Below, piece by piece: positions 32,783-41,379 of a stretch of DNA of 64,000 bases (position 1 is the first letter of the stretch; each line of letters begins with the position of its first letter). The notes under the pieces are model-generated. The model had not been told where the DNA came from and searched no databases. It saw only the letters and a list, made by a program, of their open reading frames with translations. Position numbers and translations under genes: made by a program. Source of the stretch: an uncultured Latescibacterota bacterium (lineage in GTDB: Bacteria; Latescibacterota; UBA2968; UBA8231); the NCBI GenBank assembly GCA_958295495.1, contig OY282352.1, positions 620,001 through 684,000 on the forward strand, read 5' to 3'.

Positions 32783-35329
32783 ATGCACAATATAGCACTC
32801 GATTTACTCATCTTGCTCGCCGGGATCTGGCTGGTGGCCGTTACCCTGCGTCCGCTGGGCCTGCCGACCGTAATGGGCGAGCTAATCGTCGGGGTCTTGG
32901 TCGGGCCGGCGGTCTTCGGCTGGATCGAGCCGAACGAGGCCATCCAGTTGTTGGCCGAGATCGGCATTTTCTTTCTGATGTTCCACGCCGGGGTGGAGAC
33001 CCAGCCCAATGAGTTTTTCAACGCGCTCAAACGCTCGCTGGGGGTGGCGGTGGTAGGGGCGGCCGTGCCCTTTGCCGTCAGCTTCGCCATGGCCCGGTTC
33101 TTTGGGTTGGACCTTGTCGGGGCCACCTTCGTGGGGCTGACTATGACGGCCACTGCAGTGGTCATCACGCTCAAGAGCCTCAAGGACTTGGGGCTGGCCA
33201 ACACTCGCGTGGCGCGGGTCATCGTCGCCAGTTGCGTCATTGACGTTCTCTTGACCTTAATTTTTTTCGGCACGGTCATCGGCGTGCTGTCCGGCGGCAC
33301 CTTTGAGCTGGCGACCATTGCGATCACGCTCGGCAAGGTGGTGGGCTTTTTTGCGATCTCGCTGTTGCTGGGAACCTTTGTCTATCCCCGCCTCACCCTG
33401 CCCTTCCGCTCCGAAGGCGGCAAGGGCTTCACCTTCGTGCTGCTGACCGCCATTGCCGCCGGCCTTTTTGCCGAGGCCATTGGGCTGCACATGATCTTGG
33501 GTGCCTACTTGGCGGGTCTTTTCTTTGAGGAGCGGGTCGCCCACCCCAATCTAGTCAAGGTCGTCCAAGACCGCGCGTACGGCATTGCCTACTCGTTCCT
33601 CGGGCCGATCTTCTTCATCTCGCTGGGCTTTTCCATTTCGTTTGACATTAGCTCGTCGGGCGTGGCATTTATCGCGCTCCTGACGACCGCGGTGATCGTC
33701 GGCCAGATCCTCAGTGCCAGCGGCATGGCGCGGCGCATTGGCCTGCCCTGGCGAGAGGCACTGACGGTGGGGGTGGGCATGTGCGGTCGCGCCGAGATGG
33801 CGTTTATCTTGGCCTCGCTCGCGCTCGCACAGGCGGCGATTGACCAAGAGGCCTTTACCATTTTGATCTTCACCGCGTTCCTGTTAAATCTCTTCACGCC
33901 GCTGGCGCTCAAGGGCTGCTCCCTGCTGCTAAAAGGTCGCGTGGCGCGGCAGGCGGACGCCACCCGCGGCGTGTTGCAAATCGACAAGTTCGGCGAGGAA
34001 GACCGCATTGGAGGGCCGGCAAACGCGCTGGCCGAGGTGGAGGGCGCAGTGGTCATCTATGGGTACGGGCCGGAGGTCGAGACCCTCATGGCCGAGCTGA
34101 CCAGCCGCAGCCTGCCGCTGGTGGTGATTGAAGCGGACGAAGCCGCAGCGCGGCGGCTCTTGGAGCGCGGGGTGCGGGTCGTGTGTACCGACTTGGCGGA
34201 GGACACCTTGGATCTGCGACCCTTGGCAAAAGCTCAGGCGCTGGTGGCCAACGGCGCGGATGATGGCAATGCGCTCTTCGCGCTCGGTGCCCGCGAGGCC
34301 GGCTTTGCCGGCCCCCTCGTCGCAATGATCAAGCATCCCCAGCGCCGCGGTCCCATGTTGCTGGCGGGCGCGACCGCAGCCTTTACCCCCAACCACGTCC
34401 TCGCCGCGGCGATTGCCGTCCGCGCCAGCGCCAAAATCGGACCGCGGGTGGCGGGCGTGGAGTCGCTCGACTCGTTCCTCGAAGTGGCCGAGCTGCGCGT
34501 TCACGGCCAAAGCCCGCTCGCCAACCGCACCTTGGCCGAGACCGAGCTCTACACCCGGACCGGTGCCCACATCGTCGGGCAGTGGGCGGACGACGCGCTT
34601 GGCTCGCCGCCGGCCGCCGCGGAAAAGCTGCGGCCTGGAACAATTCTGGTGGCGGTCGGCACGCCCGAGAGCATTCACAGGCTAAACGACATGGCCCGGC
34701 CGATTACCCAGCAAGGGCCGATTGCGGTGATTGGCTTTGCCGATGTCGGGCAGAAGCTGGTCGAGATCCTCCGCGCTGCCGGCGAGGAAGTGCGGGTAGT
34801 TGATGCGGTCAAGTGCGTCGGAGTCGATGTGGTCGGTGACGTGCTCGACGTGCGCGTCCTCGACCGCGCCGCCATTGCGGAGGCGCGAGTAGTTATCCTC
34901 GCCCTCGACAGCGACGGGGCCGCCCTGTTCGCCGCGGCGGTGGTCCGCGATCACGTCCCGGACATCCCCCTGTTGGCCTGCGTGTCCCACGTTGAAAATG
35001 CAGACCGGGTTCAGCGCGCCGGTGCTGATTTCGCGCTCTCGGTCAGCCAAGTCGCCGGCCAGTTGCTGGTCCATCACGTCCTCGGGGAGACGGTTTCGCA
35101 CAAGCCCCGGATCAAGATGGTCAAGCTCCGGCCCGGCCCCCTCGCCGGACGCCACCCGCTCGCAGTGCGCATCCGCGAGCGCACGGGTTGCTCGGTGGTG
35201 GCTGTCGAGCGCGCCGGCGATGTGCTCATGGCGATTCCGGCCTCGTTGGTGCTCGCGCCCGACGACGCGCTCTATATATGCGGTACGCCCGCGGCCTTTG
35301 ACCGCTACTACGAGGAATTTCCGACTTAG
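32783..35329 (+). CDS. CPA2 (Kef/Ybal-like) monovalent cation:proton antiporter with two RCK domains
   Basis: This 848-residue protein has about 12 membrane segments over residues 1-385 (start ILLAGIWLVAVTLRPLGLPTV, cut here to its family pattern of GLPTVMGELIVGVLVGP). A first TrkA-N Rossmann domain follows (AVVIYGYGPEVETLMAELT), then a TrkA-C-like region, a second TrkA-N (IAVIGFADVGQKLVEIL) and a final TrkA-C. Nucleotide-gated K+ or Na+ efflux in exchange for protons at the inner membrane is likely. The stop codon lies inside an inverted-repeat element. Confidence 0.92.
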   Translation: MHNIALDLLILLAGIWLVAVTLRPLGLPTVMGELIVGVLVGPAVFGWIEPNEAIQLLAEIGIFFLMFHAGVETQPNEFFNALKRSLGVAVVGAAVPFAVSFAMARFFGLDLVGATFVGLTMTATAVVITLKSLKDLGLANTRVARVIVASCVIDVLLTLIFFGTVIGVLSGGTFELATIAITLGKVVGFFAISLLLGTFVYPRLTLPFRSEGGKGFTFVLLTAIAAGLFAEAIGLHMILGAYLAGLFFEERVAHPNLVKVVQDRAYGIAYSFLGPIFFISLGFSISFDISSSGVAFIALLTTAVIVGQILSASGMARRIGLPWREALTVGVGMCGRAEMAFILASLALAQAAIDQEAFTILIFTAFLLNLFTPLALKGCSLLLKGRVARQADATRGVLQIDKFGEEDRIGGPANALAEVEGAVVIYGYGPEVETLMAELTSRSLPLVVIEADEAAARRLLERGVRVVCTDLAEDTLDLRPLAKAQALVANGADDGNALFALGAREAGFAGPLVAMIKHPQRRGPMLLAGATAAFTPNHVLAAAIAVRASAKIGPRVAGVESLDSFLEVAELRVHGQSPLANRTLAETELYTRTGAHIVGQWADDALGSPPAAAEKLRPGTILVAVGTPESIHRLNDMARPITQQGPIAVIGFADVGQKLVEILRAAGEEVRVVDAVKCVGVDVVGDVLDVRVLDRAAIAEARVVILALDSDGAALFAAAVVRDHVPDIPLLACVSHVENADRVQRAGADFALSVSQVAGQLLVHHVLGETVSHKPRIKMVKLRPGPLAGRHPLAVRIRERTGCSVVAVERAGDVLMAIPASLVLAPDDALYICGTPAAFDRYYEEFPT

Positions 35330-35499
35330 GAACTGACGTTACGCCGGCGGCCGCCGGCGGCCAGCCCCCACCCGGTGGATGGCACGCCTAAAGGCGCGGT
35401 GAAGCCGGCGTGAGTCGCAAGGACGATTCGGGGGCCGCCGCACCCGGTGCCGGGAAGGCGAGACAGCGGCGAGCCAAAGGGCGTAACATCAGTTCCTAA
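35326..35499. repeat. 174-bp MITE-like element with 19-bp terminal inverted repeats
   Basis: TTAGGAACTGACGTTACGC at 35326-35344 and its reverse complement at 35481-35499 match at 18 of 19 positions. The interior is GC-rich, non-coding and hairpin-prone. The left end includes the TAG stop of the antiporter gene. The same end sequence bounds the adjacent 1.5-kb Rpn-containing segment, so this is plausibly a non-autonomous relative. Confidence 0.7.
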
Positions 35500-35525
35500 G
35501 TCCTAACTGACGTTACGCGGCGGGC

Positions 35526-36464
35526 CTACTCGTCGGCGTCTAACAGGCGTCTGAAGGCTTCGAGCGTGGGCATCTGGATGGCCGCCCTATGCAACTGCTT
35601 GAGGCGCGGCACATCGTCGATAGCGGCTATGCGGTCCGCTAGAGGATGCGCCGTGCTCAGCCCAAAGCGAATCTCCAAGACTTCGACAATAGCTTCGAGC
35701 GTACTTTTTCTTTCGCCTTGCTCTATGCCTTGCTCTATGCCTTGCTCCATGCCCTGCTCCATGCCCTGCTCCATGCCCTGCTCTATGATGTATTGGGCAA
35801 ACGATGACTCGCGCATAATCGCGTCCATGAGACCCTCCTCGGATAGAATACTACGAATGGTGGCCGACCCATACTCCAACCCACTCAAGATAGCCAAGCC
35901 CCCCAAAAGGTCAATTTTAACCGCCTCGGCCACCACCGCCTCGGTCGCCTGAACGCACCGACGCAACCACGCTTCCGCATCTAATCCGGCCGGCCGCTGC
36001 ATCAACGGCGCAAACGGCAGCAAGCCCGAAGGCCCCTCGTCGAGCATGCGTTGGCCTTCGAGTTCACTCAGCCGAATCACTTGGTATTGAACTAGGATGC
36101 GGAAGCCGTGCCGCTCTTGGAGGTAATGTCCCGGATCACTCCGACCCGCCGCTGGGCGCAAATAGAGGACGATAGAGCAGAACGGCAGGCCGTACTGCTC
36201 AATGCCGCGCCCGACATAGCCGGCCATGCGGCGGGGCATGGGCGGGCTACTATCGGTGGTTTGAAATTCGTGATGGACCAACGCCTCCTCGCCGTCTCCG
36301 AGGCGCACGCGGATGAGGCTGTCGGTGCGGTGGGTTTCGACGGTGGGTTGCTCGGTGTCGATGATGTCGAGCACTTCGAGGTCGTCGCGTTGCAGGGCGA
36401 AGCGGACGAAGTCGGCCGGGTAGGTGTGGATGAGGTGCTTGGCGATGGTATCAAATTCGGCCAT
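35526..36464 (-). CDS. Rpn-family (PD-(D/E)XK) recombination-promoting nuclease/putative transposase
   Basis: This 312-residue protein starts MAEFDTIAKHLIHTYPADFVRFAL, whose form (first 20 residues conserved) is the family start. The frame open to 36617 adds an atypical Pro-rich leader. The nuclease core shows VLDIIDTEQPTVETHRTDSLIRV, then ALVHHEFQTT and GLPFCSIVLYL, the D...ExQ pattern of this PD-(D/E)XK group. A C-terminal linker of five EQG(M/I) units precedes a helical tail. Such proteins promote recA-independent recombination in E. coli. It lies between inverted repeats, consistent with mobility. Confidence 0.75.
   Translation of the reverse strand: MAEFDTIAKHLIHTYPADFVRFALQRDDLEVLDIIDTEQPTVETHRTDSLIRVRLGDGEEALVHHEFQTTDSSPPMPRRMAGYVGRGIEQYGLPFCSIVLYLRPAAGRSDPGHYLQERHGFRILVQYQVIRLSELEGQRMLDEGPSGLLPFAPLMQRPAGLDAEAWLRRCVQATEAVVAEAVKIDLLGGLAILSGLEYGSATIRSILSEEGLMDAIMRESSFAQYIIEQGMEQGMEQGMEQGIEQGIEQGERKSTLEAIVEVLEIRFGLSTAHPLADRIAAIDDVPRLKQLHRAAIQMPTLEAFRRLLDADE
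35713..35790 (-). repeat. 12-bp tandem repeat encoding EQGM/EQGI units
   Basis: On the minus strand GAGCAGGGCATG and the variant with ATA/AAG changes recur about five to six times, encoding a (EQG[MI])n linker in the Rpn-like protein. The unit is a multiple of three, so it is length-variable but in frame. Confidence 0.9.
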
Positions 36465-36621
36465 AAGCCATGCCTTGGCTAGGGGAGCCCACAGGGCCGT
36501 TCCACGGGGGGCCGACCGCGTAACGTTTGTTCCTACGGCCTTGCAATATCCATGCCAAGGCGGCAGCACAGGGGGCGGACGGGGCGGGGCAGGGTTCGAC
36601 TGTATCGGACGCGACATATAG

Positions 36622-37026
36622 ATGACACCTTTAGGGACTAGACCCAGAAGTCCAAAAAATTTCCGCGACGATGCCTACATCATGTCGTATGGCCACCAAC
36701 AACGGCCTCGACTGTCGGCGTGTGCCGCCGAATTTTTGTCCGTGCATCCCTACTTTAATTCCGATAGTTCCCTTAAAAAAAGCGACTCGCAGGGGCACTA
36801 TCCTTCCACCATCGAAGTGATTTCGCCGCCGGAATATCCGGCCGGATCAACCAGCGTCTCCGTCCGACTCAAGGTCAGCGATGCAAAAGGGCTTCATCAG
36901 GTGCTCCTGATCAACGCGGAAAGGGAATCGGCCGGAGCTGCTGCCGGACTATCAGGATTGGCGGCAGGCCGTGGATTGGACGGTGAGAAAGACGCAGTCG
37001 TCGAATTCGAGAGGGGCCGTGCGTAA
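36622..37026 (+). pseudogene. Truncated fragment of a larger protein, ended by the inverted repeat
   Basis: The frame contains EVISPPEYPAGSTSVSVRLK and SDAKGLHQVLLI, then GLDGEKDAVVEFERG, reminiscent of an Ig-like or beta-sandwich segment of large secreted proteins. It has no proper start or RBS. Its stop codon (TAA) is supplied by the GCGTAAC of the element end at 37021. It is best explained as a gene fragment carried in or cut by the element. Confidence 0.4.
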
Positions 37027-37032
37027 CATCAG

Positions 37033-37860
37033 TTAAGAGGTTTTGGGTGAATAGGCCCGGAACAAATCCCGCTGGGCTTCTGTGAGGCGGGCGCACGTCT
37101 CCGCGGTGATGTGCTGCTTTTCGTCCATGGTGGCGATGTTTTGCGACATCATCCAATGCGGCCCGTAGCCCACGTGCAGGGTTTTGCGCGTCTGCTCAGA
37201 GCGGTTGAGGAAGCCGCCGTGGCGCAAGTTCTCGGTGAAGAGGATCGCGTCGCCGGCTTTGACCTCTAGGCCGATCATGTCTGGGTCTTCGTCCGGGTCG
37301 TTGCTGTGGGGCGAGGGCAGATTGGTCTTGTGCGTCCCCGGCACCACGCAAAAGGCCCCCTGCTCGTTGGTGCAATCGTGGATGAAATAGACCATGCGCA
37401 CCATCATGCAGTCGATGCCGTGCTCGGTGTAGCTGTAGCGGTACTTTTGGCTGGCCGAGACGGTGCCGCCGTGGCAGCCGGTGGCGTTGCCTTGATAGCG
37501 GATGCGGATCTCGGAGTTGTTAATGGTCGGCCGCTGTTTGACGATGCCGTGGATATAGTCCATCGTCGGCTGGTGATCGAGCAAAATGTCAAAGGCCGGG
37601 TTGGCGTTCCAGTAATCTTCGACGATCAGGGTCTTGCCCTCGGCCCGCTCGCCATTGGCGTGATAGCCGCGCTCGGGATTGGCGTGGTAGTTGGCCCCCC
37701 AGCCGCTTTGCTTGCGCGGCGACTGGGTGACGTGGGCGAGCGCGTGTTCTTCCAGCTCATCCACGGCCTCGGCCAGCGCGGCCACTTGGGTCTCGTTCAG
37801 CAGCTTCTCAATGACGATGTAGCCCTGGCGGTCGAATTCAAAGGTTTCAATTTCGTTCAT
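37033..37860 (-). CDS. Phytanoyl-CoA dioxygenase (PhyH)-like protein 2
   Basis: This 275-residue protein has an N-terminal FDRQGYIVIEKLLNETQV and the core strand RIRYQGNATGCHGGTVS. ENLRHGGFLNRSEQTRKTLHVGYG carries the distal His and the 2-oxoglutarate-binding Arg region, and GAFCVVPGTHKTNLPSP is the typical PGSHK-like turn. The proximal HxD is replaced by CHGGT, so iron binding is uncertain. It is 16 bp downstream of an amidohydrolase gene with a good RBS and probably in its operon. Its stop codon lies in an inverted-repeat end. Confidence 0.82.
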   Translation of the reverse strand: MNEIETFEFDRQGYIVIEKLLNETQVAALAEAVDELEEHALAHVTQSPRKQSGWGANYHANPERGYHANGERAEGKTLIVEDYWNANPAFDILLDHQPTMDYIHGIVKQRPTINNSEIRIRYQGNATGCHGGTVSASQKYRYSYTEHGIDCMMVRMVYFIHDCTNEQGAFCVVPGTHKTNLPSPHSNDPDEDPDMIGLEVKAGDAILFTENLRHGGFLNRSEQTRKTLHVGYGPHWMMSQNIATMDEKQHITAETCARLTEAQRDLFRAYSPKTS

Positions 37861-37876
37861 GTGTTGCTCCTCCTCG

Positions 37877-38677
37877 TTATTTGAACCACCGAGCCAAGTT
37901 GCCCCCCTTTACCAGCGCCCGCTCGGCTGTCCCGTAGCCCGCTAGATGTGCATCGACGATCGCCGGCGCACCGCTGCCCCAGACCACCCGCTGCGGGCCG
38001 AAGGCTTTGATCACGCGCTGCGTAAAGGGCTTGGCACTTTCGTACAGAGGCGCGTCTTGGGCGAAGTGGCCGAGGCCGGAGAGCTTCATATAGACCTCGG
38101 CCTCAGCACGGCCCAGCTCCAGTATGTCGGCGTACTCGACCGCGCTGCCCAGATGCGGCTCGGCCAAGTGGTCGATCAACGCCACCGTCTGGGGAATGTC
38201 GCGCAAGACTTGGGCGACTTGGGCACCGTAATTAGGCCCGATGTGCAATTCGACGATCAAGCCCAGTTCCACTGCCTTTGCCCACAGGGCGCGCACCCCC
38301 CTGTCGTTGAAGCTGTCGAGATACATCTCCTTGCCGCGGTGCGCGTGCAAGCGCGTGGCAATGATCTTAGGCTCGCGAGCGACCAGATCGGCCAACTTCT
38401 GAGGAGCGTCTGGGTCTTTGGGATAAAACAGCGACGTGCCCCGCAGCCGCTCTGGTTCGCGCTCCAGACATTTGAGTATTAGCCGGTGGTCGTCCCCATA
38501 GGGCTCGGGATGGACGACGACGGCCCGGTCGATGCCCGCATCGGCCATGCGCTGCAAATAGGCACCCAACGGGTCTGGGGGATGCGCGGAAACATCCGGC
38601 CGGTAGGCCGCCTTAGGATGGAAGGGATAGCGCTGGGTGTCGGGGCTGAAAATGTGGGCATTCCACTCGACGATCAT
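37877..38677 (-). CDS. Amidohydrolase family protein (TIM-barrel)
   Basis: This 266-residue protein starts MIVEWNAHIFSPDTQRYPFHP. The NAH replaces the usual HxH metal motif. Further blocks VELHIGPNYG, LIDHLAEPHLG, VYMKLSGLGHFAQ and VVWGSGAPAIV follow the amidohydrolase_2 order, but the usual late Asp reads SGAP. Two expected metal ligands are therefore altered and it may be inactive or metal-independent. It is the first gene of an operon with PhyH 2. Confidence 0.78.
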   Translation of the reverse strand: MIVEWNAHIFSPDTQRYPFHPKAAYRPDVSAHPPDPLGAYLQRMADAGIDRAVVVHPEPYGDDHRLILKCLEREPERLRGTSLFYPKDPDAPQKLADLVAREPKIIATRLHAHRGKEMYLDSFNDRGVRALWAKAVELGLIVELHIGPNYGAQVAQVLRDIPQTVALIDHLAEPHLGSAVEYADILELGRAEAEVYMKLSGLGHFAQDAPLYESAKPFTQRVIKAFGPQRVVWGSGAPAIVDAHLAGYGTAERALVKGGNLARWFK

Positions 38678-38749
38678 CGGGCCGTCTCCTCGTGCAGGAC
38701 AACAGTACCACGCCCGCCGACCCCTGTCAAACGGCCCTGCGGCAGCACC

Positions 38750-38778
38750 TTGACAATAGAGTTTGAGGATTCTATTTT
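38750..38778 (+). promoter_or_regulatory. Sigma-70 promoter of the tRNA-Glu gene
   Basis: TTGACA at 38750-38755, 17-bp spacer, TATTTT at 38773-38778; the mature tRNA starts 30 bp downstream. Confidence 0.75.
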
Positions 38779-38807
38779 TTGTAACCGTCAGGCTGAAAAC
38801 GAACTTT

Positions 38808-38883
38808 GGCCCGTTCGTCTAGAGGCCCAGGACGCCGGCCTCTCACGCCGGTAACACGGGTTCGAATCCCGTACGGGCTACCA
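38808..38883 (+). tRNA. tRNA-Glu (anticodon CUC)
   Basis: This 76-nt cloverleaf includes an encoded CCA. The acceptor GGCCCGT pairs with ACGGGCT. The D-arm GTTCGTCTAGAGGCCCAGGAC is typical of tRNA-Glu. The anticodon loop CTCTCAC gives CTC, and the T-arm is ACGGGTTCGAATCCCGT. It is flanked by a promoter and a terminator, so it is a single-gene unit. Confidence 0.96.
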
Positions 38884-38889
38884 ACAACG

Positions 38890-38928
38890 AGAAAACCCCG
38901 CGCATATCAGGCGGGGTTTTCTTTTTGC
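38890..38928 (+). terminator. Rho-independent terminator of tRNA-Glu
   Basis: GAAAACCCCGC pairs with GCGGGGTTTTC across a short loop, followed by TTTTT, just after the CCA end. Confidence 0.9.
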
Positions 38929-39130
38929 CAATCCGCTAGGCCGTCAAGCCTCGCGCTACGCTTTATCCTTTCTGATAAGATAGCCCCGCGATCCTTCAGC
39001 CACAGCGTCATAGCGATGAGCACATCAATTTCAGGAATTTTCATTGCCGACGCGATATAGCTTTCGCTTATGGAGCACAAACTGGATGGATTCGCGGGTG
39101 GTCAACGGGTAGCTTGTCGTGATCCAAAAG

Positions 39131-40516
39131 CTACGAACACCAGTAGGCGTACAGGCGGGCGTTGTGCAGCGCGAAACGCAGGCGCACCGGCTGTCCTCGC
39201 AACGCGCCCAAATCTCGGCCGTCGCGCCAGCGCACCGATAAGGAGACCCCATCCTCGGCGAGGGCGACGCAGTCTTGGGCGGTATGACCGGGAATGGGGT
39301 TCCCTTCCGCGTCGAGCATTTCAACGGTTAGCTGCCCGTAGTCCGCCTTGGCGTTGACCCGCAATTCATCCCCGGCCAGCGCGAAGGCCCGGGTCGTTAT
39401 TTGCCCGCCGTCAAAACTGGCGTTGAGCGACGCGAAACCATCGAGGCGCAGCGTGGCCAAGCCAATGCCCATCGTCCCCACGTCCTGATCGGCCGCAATC
39501 GGTGGGTCGAATTCGCGCGGGACCTTGGTGTGCCGCCGGGCTGTGCCGCGGTAGTAGATATAGAGCTTGTCGCCTACGGCAATCGGCGGTGCACCACTGA
39601 GCAGTACCTGGAACCGGTCCCACTCACCCACCGCGCCCAAATCCACCAGTGGCTCGCCCGGCACCCGCTGCCAGCGCTCCCCGTCGCGGCTGCACAAAAG
39701 ACGCAGGACTTGGGTCTGTCGTCGCGGGCGTTTGTCGAAGTGGGTCAGGATGCCTAGATAGTGAGCACCGTAGTTGAAGCCGGTGTTGTTGTAGAGAGCC
39801 TCTTCTTCGTTGAGCGGCGCTAAGAAGGGGCGCGGCGGCGACCAGTGGACGAAATCCTCACTCGTGCTCATCAGCCGCTCGGGTACGCCGCGCAAAAAGG
39901 CCACGTAGCGTCGGCGCTTGGTATCCACCATCATGGACTGCGCGTCCCCGACCGGCCCCAAGTCGCAGGTGCCGGGCCGCGGATGGTAGCGGAAAATCGG
40001 GTCCGGCGAATGCGACCAGTTGATTCCGTCCGGCGAAGTGGCGCTGTAAATGCCCGAGCGCGGCCCGTCCCAGTCGTAGCTCGACCAGCCAATGGCCTTG
40101 TAGCGGCGGGTGGGATCCGGGTCGCGGGGGTCCTTGAGCATGGTCTCCCAGTGATCCTGCCCTTCGTGGTGGGTCGCGGGGATGACGATGTTGTTGTCCT
40201 TTGAGCCGAGGGCTTCGTGGATCCCGAGACAGGGACGCTCCCAGTGGATCCCGTCCGGCGAAAGCGCGAGGCATTGCACGTGTTCGCACTCTGGCGCATA
40301 GTGGCCGGCCATGTACCACGCCTTGAAAATTTGTTCCTCTGCGTCGAAAATCACCGCTGCGGTCATGCCGCCGTTTTTTTCCCACGGCGCTTCCTGTTTG
40401 AGCACGGGATGCGTGCCGTACTTCTCCGCTTGGTGGAAGACCCGCTCCACGTTTTCTTGGCGCTCGATGTCGTCCATATCGACGAAGAGGCGCTTGCGGT
40501 GGTCGAGCGAGTTCAT
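39131..40516 (-). CDS. Five-bladed beta-propeller glycosidase-like protein (GH32/GH43-like)
   Basis: This 461-residue protein has repeated blade motifs: LALSPDGIHWERP, YSATSPDGINWSHSPDP, STSEDFVHWSPP and LLCSRDGERWQRVPG. An AWYMAG strand and DAQSMMVD also fit a GH43/GH32-type propeller. No secretion signal is visible. A C-terminal beta domain (~residues 370-461) resembles the accessory sandwich of GH32. Similar proteins occur in environmental sugar-degrading clusters; catalytic residues could not be assigned with certainty. Confidence 0.7.
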   Translation of the reverse strand: MNSLDHRKRLFVDMDDIERQENVERVFHQAEKYGTHPVLKQEAPWEKNGGMTAAVIFDAEEQIFKAWYMAGHYAPECEHVQCLALSPDGIHWERPCLGIHEALGSKDNNIVIPATHHEGQDHWETMLKDPRDPDPTRRYKAIGWSSYDWDGPRSGIYSATSPDGINWSHSPDPIFRYHPRPGTCDLGPVGDAQSMMVDTKRRRYVAFLRGVPERLMSTSEDFVHWSPPRPFLAPLNEEEALYNNTGFNYGAHYLGILTHFDKRPRRQTQVLRLLCSRDGERWQRVPGEPLVDLGAVGEWDRFQVLLSGAPPIAVGDKLYIYYRGTARRHTKVPREFDPPIAADQDVGTMGIGLATLRLDGFASLNASFDGGQITTRAFALAGDELRVNAKADYGQLTVEMLDAEGNPIPGHTAQDCVALAEDGVSLSVRWRDGRDLGALRGQPVRLRFALHNARLYAYWCS

Positions 40517-40630
40517 TGGCGTTCCCTATAGTAATCCTACATTTACAAGGTGATCCGCAGATGGACGCAGAATAGAAACAAGGCGATCTACCGCTCGAAT
40601 CGTTCAAATCATCCCGGATTGCTATATGTG

Positions 40631-41365
40631 CTAGGTCCGCATCCCCGACTGCGATTCAAATCCCAGCAATCGCTTCAGGGTCGGCGTCGCCCGCGCAACG
40701 ACCTCGGGGCGCGCCAGCTTGAATTGGTCCTGCTGCGGCTTCACAAACGAGCGGCAGAAGAACCCCAACAAGATCATCCGCTCCTGCTGGGTGCTATTGG
40801 CCCCGCTGCCGTGCCAAGTCGCGCCGTGGAAGACGACAATATCGCCTTTGTGGACGTCTAGCTGGATGACGTCGTCGTACTCTTTTTCCGGGTCGGGGGC
40901 GTACCCGCGCTTGTAGCTGCCCGGCACGATCCGCGTGGCCCCGTTTTCAGGCGCGAAGTCGTCGAGCACGTAGATGGTATTGGCGCAGAGGGCGATGGAT
41001 GGCGGCGGCTGGGGAAAGCTGCCCAGCGGAAAGTCGAGGTGCAGGCGGCCGGCCGGCGCATCCGGGCCGATGAGATTGACGGTGAAGCTGCTCAAGATGC
41101 AGTTGTCGCCCAGCAGGTGTTCTTGGAGCGCGAGCACCTGCGGGAGCTGGATCATTTCCTCGTAAATGCGGCCCTTGTTGACTAGGTTCCACACTCGCTG
41201 CGCTCGGCCATCGAGGTAGATGTGCTCCCCGCTGGCCGCCCTTTCTGCGGCAGCTAGCTCGACCGAGCGATCTCTCAGGGCGTCGGCTTGGCTTGGGGTC
41301 AGGGCGCGTTTGAGCACGACGTACCCGCATTCGTCGAGATGAGCGACGGCATCCTCTTTGGTCAT
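40631..41365 (-). CDS. Phytanoyl-CoA dioxygenase (PhyH)-like protein 3
   Basis: This 244-residue protein has a clear Fe(II) site: GRLHLDFPLG (HxD), distal WHGSG (His) and a following Arg strand (QQERMILLGFF). The turn ATRIVPGSYKRG matches the family. The ATG at 41365 has AGGAGA upstream and is preferred to a GTG at 41383. It lies immediately after an SDR dehydrogenase gene, suggesting hydroxylation and oxidation in one route. Confidence 0.9.
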   Translation of the reverse strand: MTKEDAVAHLDECGYVVLKRALTPSQADALRDRSVELAAAERAASGEHIYLDGRAQRVWNLVNKGRIYEEMIQLPQVLALQEHLLGDNCILSSFTVNLIGPDAPAGRLHLDFPLGSFPQPPPSIALCANTIYVLDDFAPENGATRIVPGSYKRGYAPDPEKEYDDVIQLDVHKGDIVVFHGATWHGSGANSTQQERMILLGFFCRSFVKPQQDQFKLARPEVVARATPTLKRLLGFESQSGMRT

Positions 41366-41379
41366 CTGCGATTCTCCTC

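Larger units (their letters stand above)
35502..37037. mobile_element. Putative 1.5-kb element with an Rpn-like nuclease and shared inverted-repeat ends
   Basis: CCTAACTGACGTTACGC at 35502-35518 faces GCGTAACATCAGTTAAG at 37021-37037; over the core 15 bp, 14 positions pair. An additional weaker copy of the end lies at 36518-36536. The segment holds a minus-strand Rpn/YhgA-like gene and a truncated plus-strand frame. The right end overlaps the stop codon of the convergent PhyH gene. The boundary could instead be at 36536, giving a ~1.03-kb unit. Confidence 0.5.

Noticed and set aside
36465..36617. N-terminal extension of the Rpn-like protein
   Set aside because: It is Pro/Arg-rich, crosses an inverted-repeat-like sequence and precedes the conserved family start MAEFDTIAKHL.
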